The notes under the pieces were generated by a model. The model saw only the letters and a list, made by a program, of their open reading frames with translations. It was not told the origin of the DNA and did not search any database. Below, one piece after another: positions 1 to 11,040 of a DNA stretch of 28,669 bases (its first letter is position 1; the number at the start of each line of letters is the position of its first letter). Position numbers and translations under genes: made by a program. Source of the stretch: Sperchopsis tessellata (taxonomy: Eukaryota; Arthropoda; Insecta; Coleoptera; Hydrophilidae); assembly GCA_033557685.1 (NCBI GenBank), contig JAWQRN010000530.1, forward strand, positions 1-28,669, read 5' to 3'.

Positions 1-430
1 AACAAATATGCTGGTAAAAATTAAAGAAATGAATTTATACGGCGTGTACTGCTTCTCGTGTGGTCGTTATCGAAGTGCCCGATAAAAATGGCAGGGTTGG
101 CAAACAACCCCATGCGGCCGGAAATAGCGTCCTCTGCTGGCCACCAGAAAGGGAGAGAAAGGGAAATTTAAAATACTTGTTACAACCTACATTTTATTTT
201 GGGACGAAAATGGATATAACTGCATATGATACTATGGAGCAATATGTATATTTCTAAGGATGCTTCCTTTTGATGCAAAATACATTTTTTAATTTTCCCA
301 GATATTTTCCTGGAAAACATGGATGAGGTGATAAAAGAAATAACAAGTTCCTTTATTAAACATATTTATCGTTGGAGATTATAATATGAACCTGCTTGTC
401 TAATCAACAAATAAGGAAAATCTTTTGCAG
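1..430. other. Unassigned left edge
   Basis: The first 200 bases are richer in G and C than the next 230, which are AT-rich. The plus-strand open frame here (65 codons) has no family resemblance, and its composition does not look protein-like. No splice-supported exon, RNA gene or repeat was recognised. The segment could be the unreadable 5' part of the LINE that becomes legible near base 440, or unrelated flanking DNA. Confidence 0.4.
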
Positions 431-447
431 TCATACACGAAAATGGT

Positions 448-714
448 ATGCGTCTGTTGTTTAATGAGCCATCAAGAGTAACAGAGATGAGTTATGCACG
501 CATAGACAATTTTTTCTCAAACATTCTTGAAGAAAACTACCGGACAGAGACAAAAGGTCTTCACATAGCGAATCACAAATGGCAGTGTTTGTATTTCATA
601 CTGCATGGATCAGAAATGGGAAGACGGCAATTAATAAGAATCAGAGACTTCAGTGAAGAAAACATTCAGATATTCAAAAACTTAATGCAGTCAGAAGACT
701 GGAGTGTGATATAG
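448..714 (+). pseudogene. LINE endonuclease C-terminal remnant
   Basis: This is an 88-codon open frame. Near its start it contains RVTEMSYARIDNFFSNI, matching the end of the APE-type endonuclease of Jockey/CR1 LINEs, where RVT...IDxIFxN is followed by the catalytic SDH box. Here the box reads ANH (in GLHIANHKWQ, roughly residues 37-46), so the catalytic aspartate is replaced by asparagine. The upstream catalytic part of the domain is missing. In these elements the enzyme nicks target DNA to prime reverse transcription; this copy should be inactive. Confidence 0.7.
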
Positions 715-1130
715 AAAGACAAAGAAGCGGAGCAAACCTTCGAAAGCTTTCAAAATGTGCTACAAACAAACTTTAATAAGGCTTTTCTTGAAACTTTAAT
801 AGGAGCAACAGTCAAAAAGAAAGTTCGATGAAGCAAACAGTCTATTTATTGAAAAATCTGCCACACAACAACCTGCCTGGAAAGTTGTCAAACAGGAATC
901 AGAGAAATTAAATCTTAAGATAAATAACAGCAACTTAACAGCCAATAGCCTAAACACATATTTCTCTAACATTGAAAAAACCGAGCTGATTAAAGTATCA
1001 GACATACTGGATGCAAAAGACTACAGACAATAAACAATGAAGATTCCTTATTCTTAGAACCAGTTATATCACAAGAAGTGCTAAATATCATAAACAGAAT
1101 AAGACAGATGTTTACGAAATTTCCACAGTT

Positions 1131-1890
1131 ATGTTGAAGGAAGTAGGCAATTATATAACAATGCAACTAACTTTCCTAATAAATAAATGTTTGACGGATG
1201 GTGTTTTTCCAACCGCACTAAAGAAAGCAAAGGTAATACCAATACTAAAGAAGGGCAATGCAGACACATGCGGAAATTTTAGGCCTATATCAATACTATC
1301 GGCAATCTCAAAAGTGTTTGAAACAGCCTTTAAAACGCGTCTAATGCATTTTCTGGAAAGGAATAATATAATTAATGGAAACCAACATGCCTACAGAAAG
1401 AATGATTCTATCGTAACAGCAATGGTAGATATTATCAGTAAATATTGAGGGGTTTTGATGAGGATGGTGACAAGTACTCTCAGATCACCCTCTACGATCT
1501 GAGTGAAGCCTTCGATATGGTGGACCATGATTTACTCTTGGACAAGATGTGAAGGTATGATATACGTGGTATTCCTCATAAATTTATGACGTCATATTTG
1601 AAGACCGCTCACAACAAGTTGCCTGGAAAATTGAAGTCTCTGACTGGAGACTAGTAGAGAGAGGAGTGTCGCAGGGATCCATTCTTGAGCCAATTCTTTT
1701 TCTGCTATATATCAATGACATAACAGAGTGTAAGCGCGGATATATATGTCTGTTTGCTGATGACACTTCTTTTGCAAATACAAACAAAAATTTAAACACT
1801 TTAAAAGATCAGACCAACCTATCCTTGGAAAGTGCAGAGAAGTGGTTTGATGCGAACAAACTGAAATTAAACAGAAAACATAAATACTGA
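1131..1890 (+). pseudogene. LINE reverse transcriptase, broken
   Basis: RT motifs appear in order: KKAKVIPILKKGN, NFRPISILSAISKVFE, the linker NQHAYRKN, then after a stop near 1446 the catalytic block YDLSEAFDMVDHD (about 1498-1536). The next block is RGVSQGSILEPILFLLYINDI (PQGS has become SQGS, about 1660-1722). The catalytic box CLFADDTSF (about 1747-1773) still has both aspartates. AEKWFDANKLKLN follows. A stop interrupts the part between the RT2 and RT3 blocks, and the frame changes more than once, so no full enzyme can be made. In a live element this enzyme copies the element RNA at the target nick. Confidence 0.85.
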
Positions 1891-2599
1891 GAGTATATAC
1901 AAAACAAAACGAAAATATGCCCAAACAATCTGTCGTCTTTCTAGGAATTAAGTTTTCCGAAACCCTAAAATGGACAAACCATATTCAATATCTGAAAAAG
2001 ACTGGCGAGCGCACTCTACTGAATAAGAATAATAAACAGAAATGTAACACCAGATGTGACAAGAAATATGTACTTTGCAAACTTCCATAGTGTAGAAACC
2101 TTCAGGATACTCATATGGTGATTATCATCTGAAACGGAACAGATTTTGTTGATGCAGAATAAAGTAATATGAATAATGTGTGGTGCACAGCATCATGAGA
2201 GTTGCAGACCGTTATTTAGGAGGTTGAAAATATTGACGATTACCGTTGTGTTCATATTTACCTGCCTACTGTATGTGCACGAGAGAAAGTCAGAATTCCC
2301 AACAAATTCTCTTTACCACGGTTATAATACCAGTAAGAAAAAATTTCAGTACACCATTCAACAGAATCAAAATAGCCCAACAAAGTACTAACTATTGGGC
2401 ACTACTACTATATAAGGTACTACCGGAAAACATCAAGCGGATGCAGCCGAACCCCTCCAAGAAGTGGGTGAAATAAAGATCAAGCCTTCTATACCATACA
2501 GGAATACATGGAGTCCAGTTTAGAAACAATATCACAATAATTTGACCACTGTATTGTTACTGTATCTTACAGGGAAATAAATGTAAACTCCAAGATCCG

Positions 2600-3900
2600 C
2601 AAGCAAGTTTATTGAAATTCTGTTAGTAGGCACCACTCCTGTAGAAACTCGCCTTTTGTGTGCAGTCTACAATAAAAAAAAACTTATAATTCTAACTTCT
2701 ATATAAATTTATTAGTATGGATTAGATAGAAGACAAATATATCATAGTTGACACTGTTTCAAAATGGCGAATTTTAAAATGATAGATTTACAAATTTTAA
2801 TTTCGAACCTATGATCGTTCAATGACAATTGTATTGCATTATCAGTGATGATATATTATTCTTGGTGGTGTTTACTTCGTCAAATTATAAATCTTACAAA
2901 ATCGGAGTTTAAGAATATTTTAATAGGTAGACTCTACCATCCCATTCAAATCGAACAACAAAAATATCAGTACTAATTTATGGGTTAGACAAAAAAAAAA
3001 TACTTCATACTGTATAAATAAAACATGTTTTTAGTAGAGTAAAATAGAGGAAGTGCATATGCTCTGACATAAACTAACGAAATTCAGTCGAAATAATCTT
3101 CATTGAAATGCATTAAGCAAATGAAACTAGCTTCAGATGGTGTCCAATTCTCTCTTCTCAATGCCTTTACCTACTTTCTTTATGTTGAGGATCCTATGCT
3201 CAATAATCAATGTAATTATTTAAATATTTGCAAAACTTACTTTTGGGAATGGAGAATAACTATAGTATGTAGTGGTAATTACAGTTAATAAATATCAATG
3301 AAATATTAGCGAATGTTAGAAGCAACTAAAATACTTAAATAAAAACCATAAAGTATAGCTATCAATTACTACTTACTTGGTAGGTTATTTTCATATTTTT
3401 TTCAATTTCTATGTTTTTTCATCTTATTGGCACTTCTGTTGTTTTATCATAATATTAATAAATTTATCTTTTACAATTATACAAAACCACATATAATCGC
3501 GTTGAAATAGGAAACATTAGTCCTAACTAAATGATGTGTGCGTGCCTATTTAATTTGACTACACTTTTGAAAGACAATGTTCGCTCTGTAGTTACAACAG
3601 CAATTGGTATAAAAATCTGGTATTTTCTCAGTGAATAACTTGAAATCTATATGGCTTATACCTATATGGTGTTCAGGCAATCGTAAATCAAAAGTTCCTG
3701 AAATGATTTCTTATGAAAAAATATTGCACAATTATATTTTTCCACTTGCAAACTGCAAGCTTGTGAGAGGGATTTTTGTCTTTTATTTCTATAATTTTTC
3801 ATGAAAATTTCTCATTGTACACAAAATCTAAACAATATTAAAGTAGTAAATAAACTTTGTATTTAATTGAAAGAATCTTATTTCTAGCAAGTATAAGTTT
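2600..3900. other. AT-rich spacer, nothing assigned
   Basis: Both strands show only short open frames with no family resemblance. No exon with paired splice sites, RNA gene or long repeat was seen. The region lies between the LINE and the 3' end of ZCCHC10. Confidence 0.4.
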
Positions 3901-3908
3901 AATTTATA

Positions 3909-3914
3909 TTTATT
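3909..3914 (-). terminator. ZCCHC10: Poly(A) signal of ZCCHC10
   Basis: On the minus strand a canonical AATAAA lies about 55 bases after the ZCCHC10 stop codon, giving a short 3' UTR. Cleavage would be expected some 10-30 bases further on, near 3880-3900. The call rests on position and motif only. Confidence 0.55.
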
Positions 3915-3968
3915 TTCTATACACATCACACATTAGAACTTTGTCATTGGCATAACACTGATCAGTCT

Positions 3969-4176
3969 TTATTCTGTGTCCGAACTTGATGAACTACTGC
4001 TACTCCCACTACTGGACGATGAAGAGCTACTAGAACTACTGCTACCACTACTATCATCACTATCACTTCTAGAACTACTATCTGAACTAGAAGATGATGA
4101 CAATGATGATTCTTTGCATTTCTTTTTCTTCTTTTCCTTCTTTTTAGAATCTCCTTTTCTAGAAACTTCTGAAGCT
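3969..4176 (-). CDS. ZCCHC10: ZCCHC10, last coding exon (lysine-rich and serine-rich tail)
   Basis: Read on the minus strand after the acceptor TTTTTGCAG at 4177-4185, this exon continues in frame from the upstream exon. It encodes a short lysine block (about residues 11-20 of the exon, KKKEKKKKK) and then a long, nearly pure serine tail with Asp, Gly and Arg interspersed. It stops at TAA (3971-3969) after SSSDTE. A lysine block followed by an acidic serine tract is the known layout of the ZCCHC10 C-terminus and fits a nuclear protein, though the molecular role of the family is poorly defined. Exon length 208 bases. The reading frame joins across a 56-base intron (4177-4232) without a stop, which supports both splice sites. 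Confidence 0.9.
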
Positions 4177-4231
4177 CTGCAAAAAGGTATTATTAATAAA
4201 ACCTTTTGTAAATATCAGTAATCATTTCTTA

Positions 4232-5340
<1,109 letters not shown>

Positions 5341-6300
5341 TCATTTAATGGTCTGAGAGTCAAATCCCCTGTGCCCTAAAGTATTTTCTATCAATAGGTC
5401 AGAGCAGAAATATTGTTGTACATGTTCTACATTGCAATTTTCCACATCATTTGGGACCAAAGTTAATGAGGGCTGCATTTATATTTCTTATAAATCTTTG
5501 CATTCCATTACTTTTTCTACGCATATTCACATATATATTGTAAAGCTTACGGGTTCGCAAATAACAATTCAACAAATTTAAAGTGGTTACGCAATATGGC
5601 CGCAAGCATTCAGAGGATTGGCCTTCCCAAAAACAAAGAATTTCTGTTTGTCTTTTGATTATGTTCAAAATGCGCCGACTGCAAGTTAACTATTGACAAT
5701 GTCGTCGCTTCCAAAGTGGACAGACTTCCACAGTTCCTCTCGCCAATGGTTCATGTCAATAGTCACAGGCTTTACCTGTTTCGCAGATTGAGTAATAGTA
5801 GAAATAACAGTCCACATTGTTCTTGGTATGAAGTTGGTAAATAGTACACCCCAATCTTCACGTCGAAATCCTTGAATTTGAATTTTATCATATTTCAGAC
5901 CACTTTCCAACTCAGTCATTCGAGTCCACACCCAAGTCTTGGAATGGCTAATTTCTGGCAACATTGCTGTTGGGTAGTCACTTGTAGTGCACGAAGACCA
6001 CATGTCTCTGTAGGTTAGCTGCCTTCCTCTTCTTGACCTGGTAATAAATAGATCTGTCTTGATTACTCAACTGTAGAACTTGCTGACTGAATTTAACTTG
6101 GATATGTAGCATATCAACTCCTTGACAATAACCCTGGACATCTTCAGATCAGCTACAACATAGTTTGCCAGTGAACAATCCTTCTAGCTCTGTTACCACC
6201 TTAAAGTCCAGCTGATGGCCTTCCTATCTTTTCAGGATTGATTTGAACTCCTTCGTCCTGAACTTCTAATTTCTCAGTCTCATGGTCTCTTTCTTGGAAG
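5341..6300 (-). pseudogene. Decayed coding trace of unknown family
   Basis: On the minus strand a protein-like reading can be followed through several frames. It passes from about 6300 to 6008 with two or three stops, through an open stretch at 6003-5686 (105 codons), and on in shorter pieces at 5668-5447 and about 5463-5341. The central stretch is rich in tryptophan and charged residues (KTWVWTRMTELESGL, MNHWREELWKSVHFG), unlike the surrounding AT-driven chance frames. That suggests a once-real gene, probably from a mobile element or other insertion. I do not recognise a catalytic motif or zinc finger and cannot name the family. It lies next to a copia remnant but does not resemble copia gag or pol. 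Confidence 0.4.
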
Positions 6301-6496
6301 CTAGCGTATTGAGATTTTGAAAGAAGACTAAGTAAAATAGTATTAATACAGAAATTGCTCGCACAAAATATTGATAGTTACTGCTTTTCAAAAAAATGTC
6401 ATAACTTATATACAGACGCAGGTAAAAGAAATGAACACAGAAAAAGGCACGTACTCTAAGCAGCGTTAGGTAATTATGGTCTGCACACCAGTTGTC

Positions 6497-6578
6497 AGTA
6501 CAACATCAAACAAGGGTGCAATAAAATAATATTGCCAACAAGCTGCAAATGTGTAACAAAACATATCTCCCTTAAACA
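6497..6578 (-). repeat. Ty1/copia LTR-like segment, downstream copy
   Basis: This segment closely matches 7709-7788 in the same orientation; the shared core includes GCAATAAAATAATATTG on the plus strand. It lies just beyond the copia RNase H end on the minus strand, where the 3' LTR is expected. A purine run (AAGGGAGA) sits near its start and may instead be the polypurine tract, so the LTR start is uncertain by about 15 bases. The 3' end of the LTR was not defined. Confidence 0.55.
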
Positions 6579-6662
6579 TGTTTGCAGACAAAGAACAAAT
6601 TTTACCCAAAAAACAATTAAGGACAATAACAAACAGAAAATTGCATCGATATACAACATTTT

Positions 6663-6827
6663 TAAACCTAATAAATCTCTCATACTCTGAAATTTAATTC
6701 TAGCGAGAGGTTTAGTGAACTCATCTGCCGTTTGACTATCAGTCTCTATGTATTTTACATCTATTTTAACATACCAGGTCTGTAAATATGAAACTGGAAT
6801 TTGCTCATATACGGCTCGAGTTGTCAA
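6663..6827 (-). pseudogene. Ty1/copia RNase H C-terminus
   Basis: The minus-strand reading gives KYIETDSQTADEFTKPLARI followed by KFQSMRDLLGL. This is the diagnostic end of the copia-type RNase H domain (xQxADxFTKPLxxxKFxxxRxxLGL). Only the last 50 or so residues survive; the rest of pol is absent, cut off by the mariner sequence to the right. The open frame runs on past the domain into LTR-like DNA. Confidence 0.8.
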
Positions 6828-6838
6828 TGTAGACTGTC

Positions 6839-7708
6839 ATTGGCGCCTTTTTCTTGTGTTAACATTTGTCAAAGACTTTTATCTCACAAAAATATAAGTT
6901 TCATACAACAACATATTTTTTCATAGCGTTGAACATGTTGAATTTTGTGCCTGAAAAGTACAATTTGCGGACAGCATTGATTTTCTGTTACCATTTGAAG
7001 AAAACTGCTGCAGAATCGCATCGAATGCTTGTCAAAGCTTACAGTGAGAATGCTCATGGTAAATCACAGTGCTTTGAGTAGTTTAAAAAATTCAACAGTG
7101 GCGATTTTGACATGAGAAATGAAGAACGTGGAAGACCACCGAGAAAGTTTGAAGATGACGAATTGCAAGCATTGTTGGATGAGGATGACGCTCAAACGTA
7201 ACAACAACTCGCAGATCAATTAATTGTGACACGAGAAGCCGTCTCCATACGTTTGAAAGCCATGGGAAAGATGCAGAAAGTGGGAAAATGGGTAACACAT
7301 GAACTGAATGAAAGATAGCAGGAAAACCGAAAAACCACTTGCGAAATGCTGCTATTCGCCACGTACAAAAGAAAATCATTTCTCCATCGAATTGTGACTG
7401 GCGATGAAAAATGGATATATTTCGAGAATCCTAAGTATAAAAGATCTAGGGTAACTCTAAGCAAACCAGTGAGATCGACTGCAAGGCCAAATCGCTATGG
7501 ACGGAAGACAATACTGTGTTTGGTTGGATCAGAAGGGTGTTACCTTTTATGAGCTGCTAAAACCTGGCAAAGCCGATAATACTGAACGCTACCAACAACA
7601 AATGATAGATTTGAACAAAGCATTGCGTAAAAAACGACCAGAATATCAAAAGATCCAACACAAAGTGATTTTGCTTCATGATAATGCACCATCGCATACA
7701 GCAAAACC
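6839..7708 (+). pseudogene. mariner transposase, broken and 3'-truncated
   Basis: Translation from ATG at 6935 gives a mariner-family transposase: an N-terminal helix-turn-helix region (VPEKYNLRTALIFCYHLKK, TAAESHRMLV), then GDFDMRNEERGRPP, AMGKMQKVGKWVTHEL and KRKSFLHRIVTGDEKWIYF. After a frame change near 7515 it continues WLDQKGVTFYELLKPGK and ends in VILLHDNAPSHTAKPVQ. In-frame stops occur at 7079, 7199 and 7316. The first two catalytic aspartates (TGDEKW, LLHDNA) are present. The third (in the family's YSPD region) is lost because the copy is cut at about 7708, where LTR-like sequence begins. Mariner enzymes move DNA by cut and paste into TA sites; this copy is dead. Terminal inverted repeats were not identified. 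Confidence 0.9.
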
Positions 7709-7788
7709 GGTACAACATCAAATAAGGGAGCAATAAAATAATATTGTCGACAAGCTGTAAATGTAAATAATAAACTATATTTCCAACA
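7709..7788 (-). repeat. Ty1/copia LTR-like segment, upstream copy
   Basis: On the minus strand this begins TGTTGGAAATATAG, a common copia LTR start, and it matches 6497-6578 over most of its length. It abuts the truncated mariner at 7708 on one side and gypsy integrase sequence from about 7793 on the other. Together with the RNase H fragment it suggests one copia element whose interior was mostly deleted and which now holds the mariner remnant. Confidence 0.5.
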
Positions 7789-7799
7789 TTGGGTATGTG

Positions 7800-8335
7800 G
7801 TTAACCGATTGTAGTATGAATTTTCGTTACTACTTCATATGGCCCGTCCCTCCCAGTATGATTTCAGCTAGGGACATAGACCTTGTGGATTTTACAGCAG
7901 GACCAAATCATCTCTTACATCATATTTCTCATTCATTCTATCACATGCAATCTGTCTGTTGTTTCAGAAAATATTGTGAATGTCGTCCATCTTCCTTCTT
8001 AGGTTGTCGACATAATTATCACCTGCTTCCTGTTTATCTGGCCAGCTGTATAAAATCAGGTCTCCACGTAATCTCATTTCTCTTCTTCTAGATGGAGTTT
8101 GCTGATTCGTTTCATTAACAGATGAGTAGTAGGCCATCAGAAATAGATTGAAATACTTGTCCCAATCTCTTAAATGTTTGGAAACAACTTTGGTTAGGAA
8201 TCTACTCATGGTTCGGTTCATTCGCTCCACCATTCCATCTGACTGAGGGTGTAAAGTCATCCCTATCCCAAGTACTTTACAGGTCTCCTGCAATGCAACA
8301 AGGTTGATCCAAAGTTTCATCCTTTATCAGAATGT
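7800..8335 (-). pseudogene. gypsy integrase, C-terminal half
   Basis: The minus-strand reading contains the end of the DDE core: HSDKG, then LHPQSDGMVERMNRTMSRFL, VVSKHLRDWDKYFNLFLMAY and QTPSRRREMRLRGDL. The post-core block follows with YVDNLRRKMDDIHN, CDRMNEKYD, and YWEG...PYEVVTKIHT after a frame change. The canonical TPLHPQSDGxxER box and the final glutamate region are readable. The N-terminal zinc-binding domain and the first part of the core are missing, because RNase H sequence passes almost directly into the HSD box near 8340-8400. Integrase inserts the cDNA copy into host DNA; this copy cannot. Confidence 0.88.
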
Positions 8336-8399
8336 TCCAGGAGCACCCCAAATCTTCTGCAACTGCTGAGGTGTTCGGTGGTAAAGTGATGTGTTTGGA

Positions 8400-9373
8400 G
8401 TCTTTCTAGGCACCTAGAAATATGACCTTTTGAATTTTTATAGCGAAGAAACCATTGTAGAGCAGCGTGATCCGTTCTAAGGAAAAGTATTTATGGAAGT
8501 GCTCTATAGCCAGAAATTCTCGTCTCGTGATATAGTTCCTTTCAGGTTTTCAGAGGGTCTTCAGAAGTAACCAATTTCTTGACCATCTGGTATTTGTGAG
8601 AGTTCAGCCCTAATGCCAATGTTGCTAGCATCAGTGTCCAAAATGAACTGTCTTAACATTCGAGGATAACTAAGGTCCAATCCTTAGTTATCCTTAGTTA
8701 AGATTCTCTTTAGTTTTTCGAACGCCCCCCTGTCAGGGTTCTGTCTATTCAAATTTTTTTGCTTCTTCTGTCAGTTTATGTAAAGGCTTAGCTCCATTTG
8801 CGAACCCTTTGACAAATCTTCAATAGTAAGTACAGAATCTCAGATAACTTCGTATATCATGTTTATTTCTTGGAGTTGGTCATTTCTCCTATGTTGAAAT
8901 CTTATCGACATCTGTCGCTCCATCTTTGCTGGACACACTGTTTTTTAACAAGTAGCACTTCTTCGGGCTGAGTGGCAAATGAACATTTCTTAATCTTTTA
9001 TCGTCCTACTAATTACGATGATAGGCACACTAGACAGGTATTCCAAGATAAACCCTTGAGAACTAGATCAATGTCTTTCAAAAGTTGCTGGTAGATTGCA
9101 AAGTCCAAACGGAATGATGCTGAACTACCACAGCCCAGTGATCCCGTAGTAAAAGTTGTCTTCAGGTTCTAGCTCTACTTACTAATAATCACTCTTTAAG
9201 GTGTCGTCTATTCTTAGAGAAGTGTAACAATCCTTCGTTACAACATTCAGTCTACTATAGTCTACACAAAGAATGTTGGTAGACCCAAAGTTCTTTGATA
9301 CCAGAACAACAGGTGAGGTCCAAGGACTACTGAAAGGTTCTATGACGCCCTGCTGCTGCATCTTCTTCAACAT
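8400..9373 (-). pseudogene. gypsy reverse transcriptase and RNase H, broken
   Basis: RT begins MLKKMQQQGVIEPFSSPWTS, PVVLVSK and then CVDYSRLNVVTKD. After frame changes it continues KTTFTTG and VLKGLSWNTC, followed by the catalytic box, which should read YLDD but here reads CLSS and a stop (codons at about 9024-9013). The thumb and connection match LPLSPKKC, then RNKHDIRSYLRFCTYY and RFVKGFANGAKPLHKLTEE. RNase H follows with QFILDTDASNIGI (catalytic aspartates kept) and RTDHAALQWFLRYKNSKGHI. The match is clear enough to place every block, but the enzyme is dead. Confidence 0.88.
8664..8693. repeat. Perfect 12-bp inverted repeat (hairpin)
   Basis: GGATAACTAAGG (8664-8675) and CCTTAGTTATCC (8682-8693) are exact reverse complements around a 6-base loop. 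The right arm is followed by a partial direct copy (TTAGTTA). It lies between the RT connection and RNase H of the dead gypsy copy. It does not match the family protein at that point and looks like a local templated insertion. Confidence 0.7.
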
Positions 9374-9567
9374 ATCTTTGGCTTCTTACCGTTTAGCTAG
9401 AAGTAAACGCCTTGGATGCAACTTAATCGTGGTTGCACCACCAGTGTTTTTCAGTGATCTTTTGTTGTACCACATTAGTACGACCATAGACCTTTGGCAA
9501 ATATATCTTCGAATTGCCTTAGAAGATCTAACACTTTTTTTCTTTTGTTGGTGATAAATTTTTCAGA

Positions 9568-9810
9568 TTATGTTTTAATTTCATCGCATAATCTTGAGCT
9601 CTCATTTATGTGCCCTAAATCTTCTTCACATTTGGCAACTGCGACAACTGGTTCTAGAGTTCCCAATACTTTTCCTTTAATAAGATTTATAGGAAACTCA
9701 TTGGTATTGAAGATGCGAACTGGGATTATATCTTGGCACCAAACTAGGACTCTTCCTAGAGGAACTCCCTTCTGGAGTGGATCATTCATGAAAGATTCAG
9801 TAAGGCCCAA
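9568..9810 (-). pseudogene. gypsy protease-RT spacer
   Basis: This 80-codon open piece holds GRVLVWCQDIIPVRIFNTNE and LGTLEPVVAVAKCEEDL. The pattern matches the stretch between protease and RT in mdg1/412-like gypsy polyproteins, in which a short beta-rich segment ends in EPVxxVxxCE before the RT begins. It carries no catalytic residues. It helps show that protease and RT belong to one element. Confidence 0.7.
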
Positions 9811-10079
9811 CCGTCAATCAGCCATTTTGTTTTCAACCTTAGCTTGAGTTATTTGTTGACATAGTCAGAATTGTGACATTATCAGTAAGTAGGAGGTGTA
9901 CACTGATTAGCCCCAGGAAGATCCAGACTTACTTCTTTATTGCCCATCTTCGGTAGCCTTTCTTTCACATCAATAACAGCTTCATGACGGCTCATGAAAT
10001 CCAACCCGAGGATTGCTTCATCAACTATAACCGCCACATTCATCTATTAAACCATTATCTAAAGTTAAAAGGTTATGTA

Positions 10080-10475
10080 AACCTTCACTCTTCTATGAAG
10101 TAAAATTGTATCACCAGTAGATGTTCGCATGTGAAGCTTTGTAACCTTTTCTAGATTCTTCTAGTTTACCTTATCTGATCGGACTACTGAAATATTGGCT
10201 CATGTGTCTATGGTGAACTGGCACACCTTCCCAATTCTACCATTAGTGACAAGACAACTCACATGATGCCATGTTCTGGGGCCTTCCTTTGTACCCACCG
10301 ACAGTGTTGGTGGTTTTTAGTTTCCCTTTACCTGAAGTTTCATTGGCATTTCCAGAGCTCTGGATTCTCACTAGACAATTTCTGTGAATGTGCATTTCTT
10401 TTCTATGCCTATAGCTGTTTATATTCTTCAAATTCCTCTTGTGGATTCTTACTTCATACAATTCAGCTTCCAACT
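10080..10475 (-). pseudogene. gypsy gag zinc knuckle and aspartic protease, broken
   Basis: At the N-terminal side MHIHRNCLVRIQSSGN is the second half of a CCHC knuckle; the first two cysteines and the glycine appear as Ser, Arg and Met, so the finger no longer binds zinc. About 60 codons later the protease active site reads VCQFTIDT, then stop, then ANISVVRSDKV. The glycine codon of the catalytic DTGA box has become TGA (10202-10200). Downstream TKLHMRTSTGDTILLH is the flap region. In active elements this protease matures Gag-Pol. Confidence 0.75.
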
Positions 10476-11040
10476 TCTCTTATGTACTGCACCTTATATC
10501 GGTTATGTATAGCTTCAAATTTAAGGGCTGTACATCAGCTTTCCACAGATTTCGTTGCGGGCCATTCATATTTTTGGGTCTGTAAGGCCATTAAAAAACA
10601 TGCTCACTGCGATTACAGACATGGCAACTTCTTGTATTTCTGCGTAACTAAGTCAAGTGAGTCTATCCATGTCGTATGAATATAGTTGTAATGATTCCCC
10701 ACTCTTTCGTTTCCATACTGTTAGTTGGGCTTGGTACATGTATTTCAAGTGGTAATCCCCTAACCTCGATTCCAACGCGTGTACTAGAGTTTCAAAATTA
10801 GCCCTGCTATTCTTTTAAATATTGTGCAGAGCGTATAGTGTCTGTGCTAGTAAAGCAATGAAGATATTCCATCAAATTTGGGCACCTTTATCCTCTGGCC
10901 AGTCAGTTGTAATGAAGTAGTGAATGGTTTCTTTGGGAACTTCTTTTTTTTCATTTCCACCTTTTCATTTACTGCCGAAAGTTTCAAAGCCATCTCTATA
11001 TTTTTCATGTTCCATCATCCTCGAATTTTCTACCAGCCTT

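Larger units (their letters stand above)
440..2590 (+). mobile_element. Decayed non-LTR retrotransposon (LINE), copy 1
   Basis: The order endonuclease tail, linker, reverse transcriptase, C-terminal region is that of an APE-type LINE of the Jockey/CR1 group; I cannot fix the clade. The translation is broken by several stops and frame changes, so the copy is dead. The 3' part reads MCGAQHHESCRPLFRRLKI around 2176-2232, a pattern typical of the region after RT in these elements. The copy ends near an AATAAATG around 2577-2584. No target-site duplication could be identified, so both ends are approximate. A second copy of the same type lies at 22066-23810 in the same orientation. Confidence 0.85.

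Noticed and set aside
120..160. CTCF-like word GGCCACCAGAAAGGGAG in the left-edge GC-richer block
   Set aside because: Only the CCACCAG half fits the consensus; the GGGGGCGC half does not.
60..257. Plus-strand 65-codon open frame at the left edge
   Set aside because: It has no recognisable motif or splice context and is of a length easily reached by chance.
3976..4221. Plus-strand open frame rich in Leu, Glu and Asp
   Set aside because: It is the reverse reading of the serine-rich ZCCHC10 tail; serine codons on the minus strand give leucine and aspartate-like runs on the plus strand.
9273..9847. Plus-strand open frames across the gypsy region, and the one at 10263-10679
   Set aside because: They are shadows of the minus-strand gypsy pol and gag, whose motifs are clear on the other strand.
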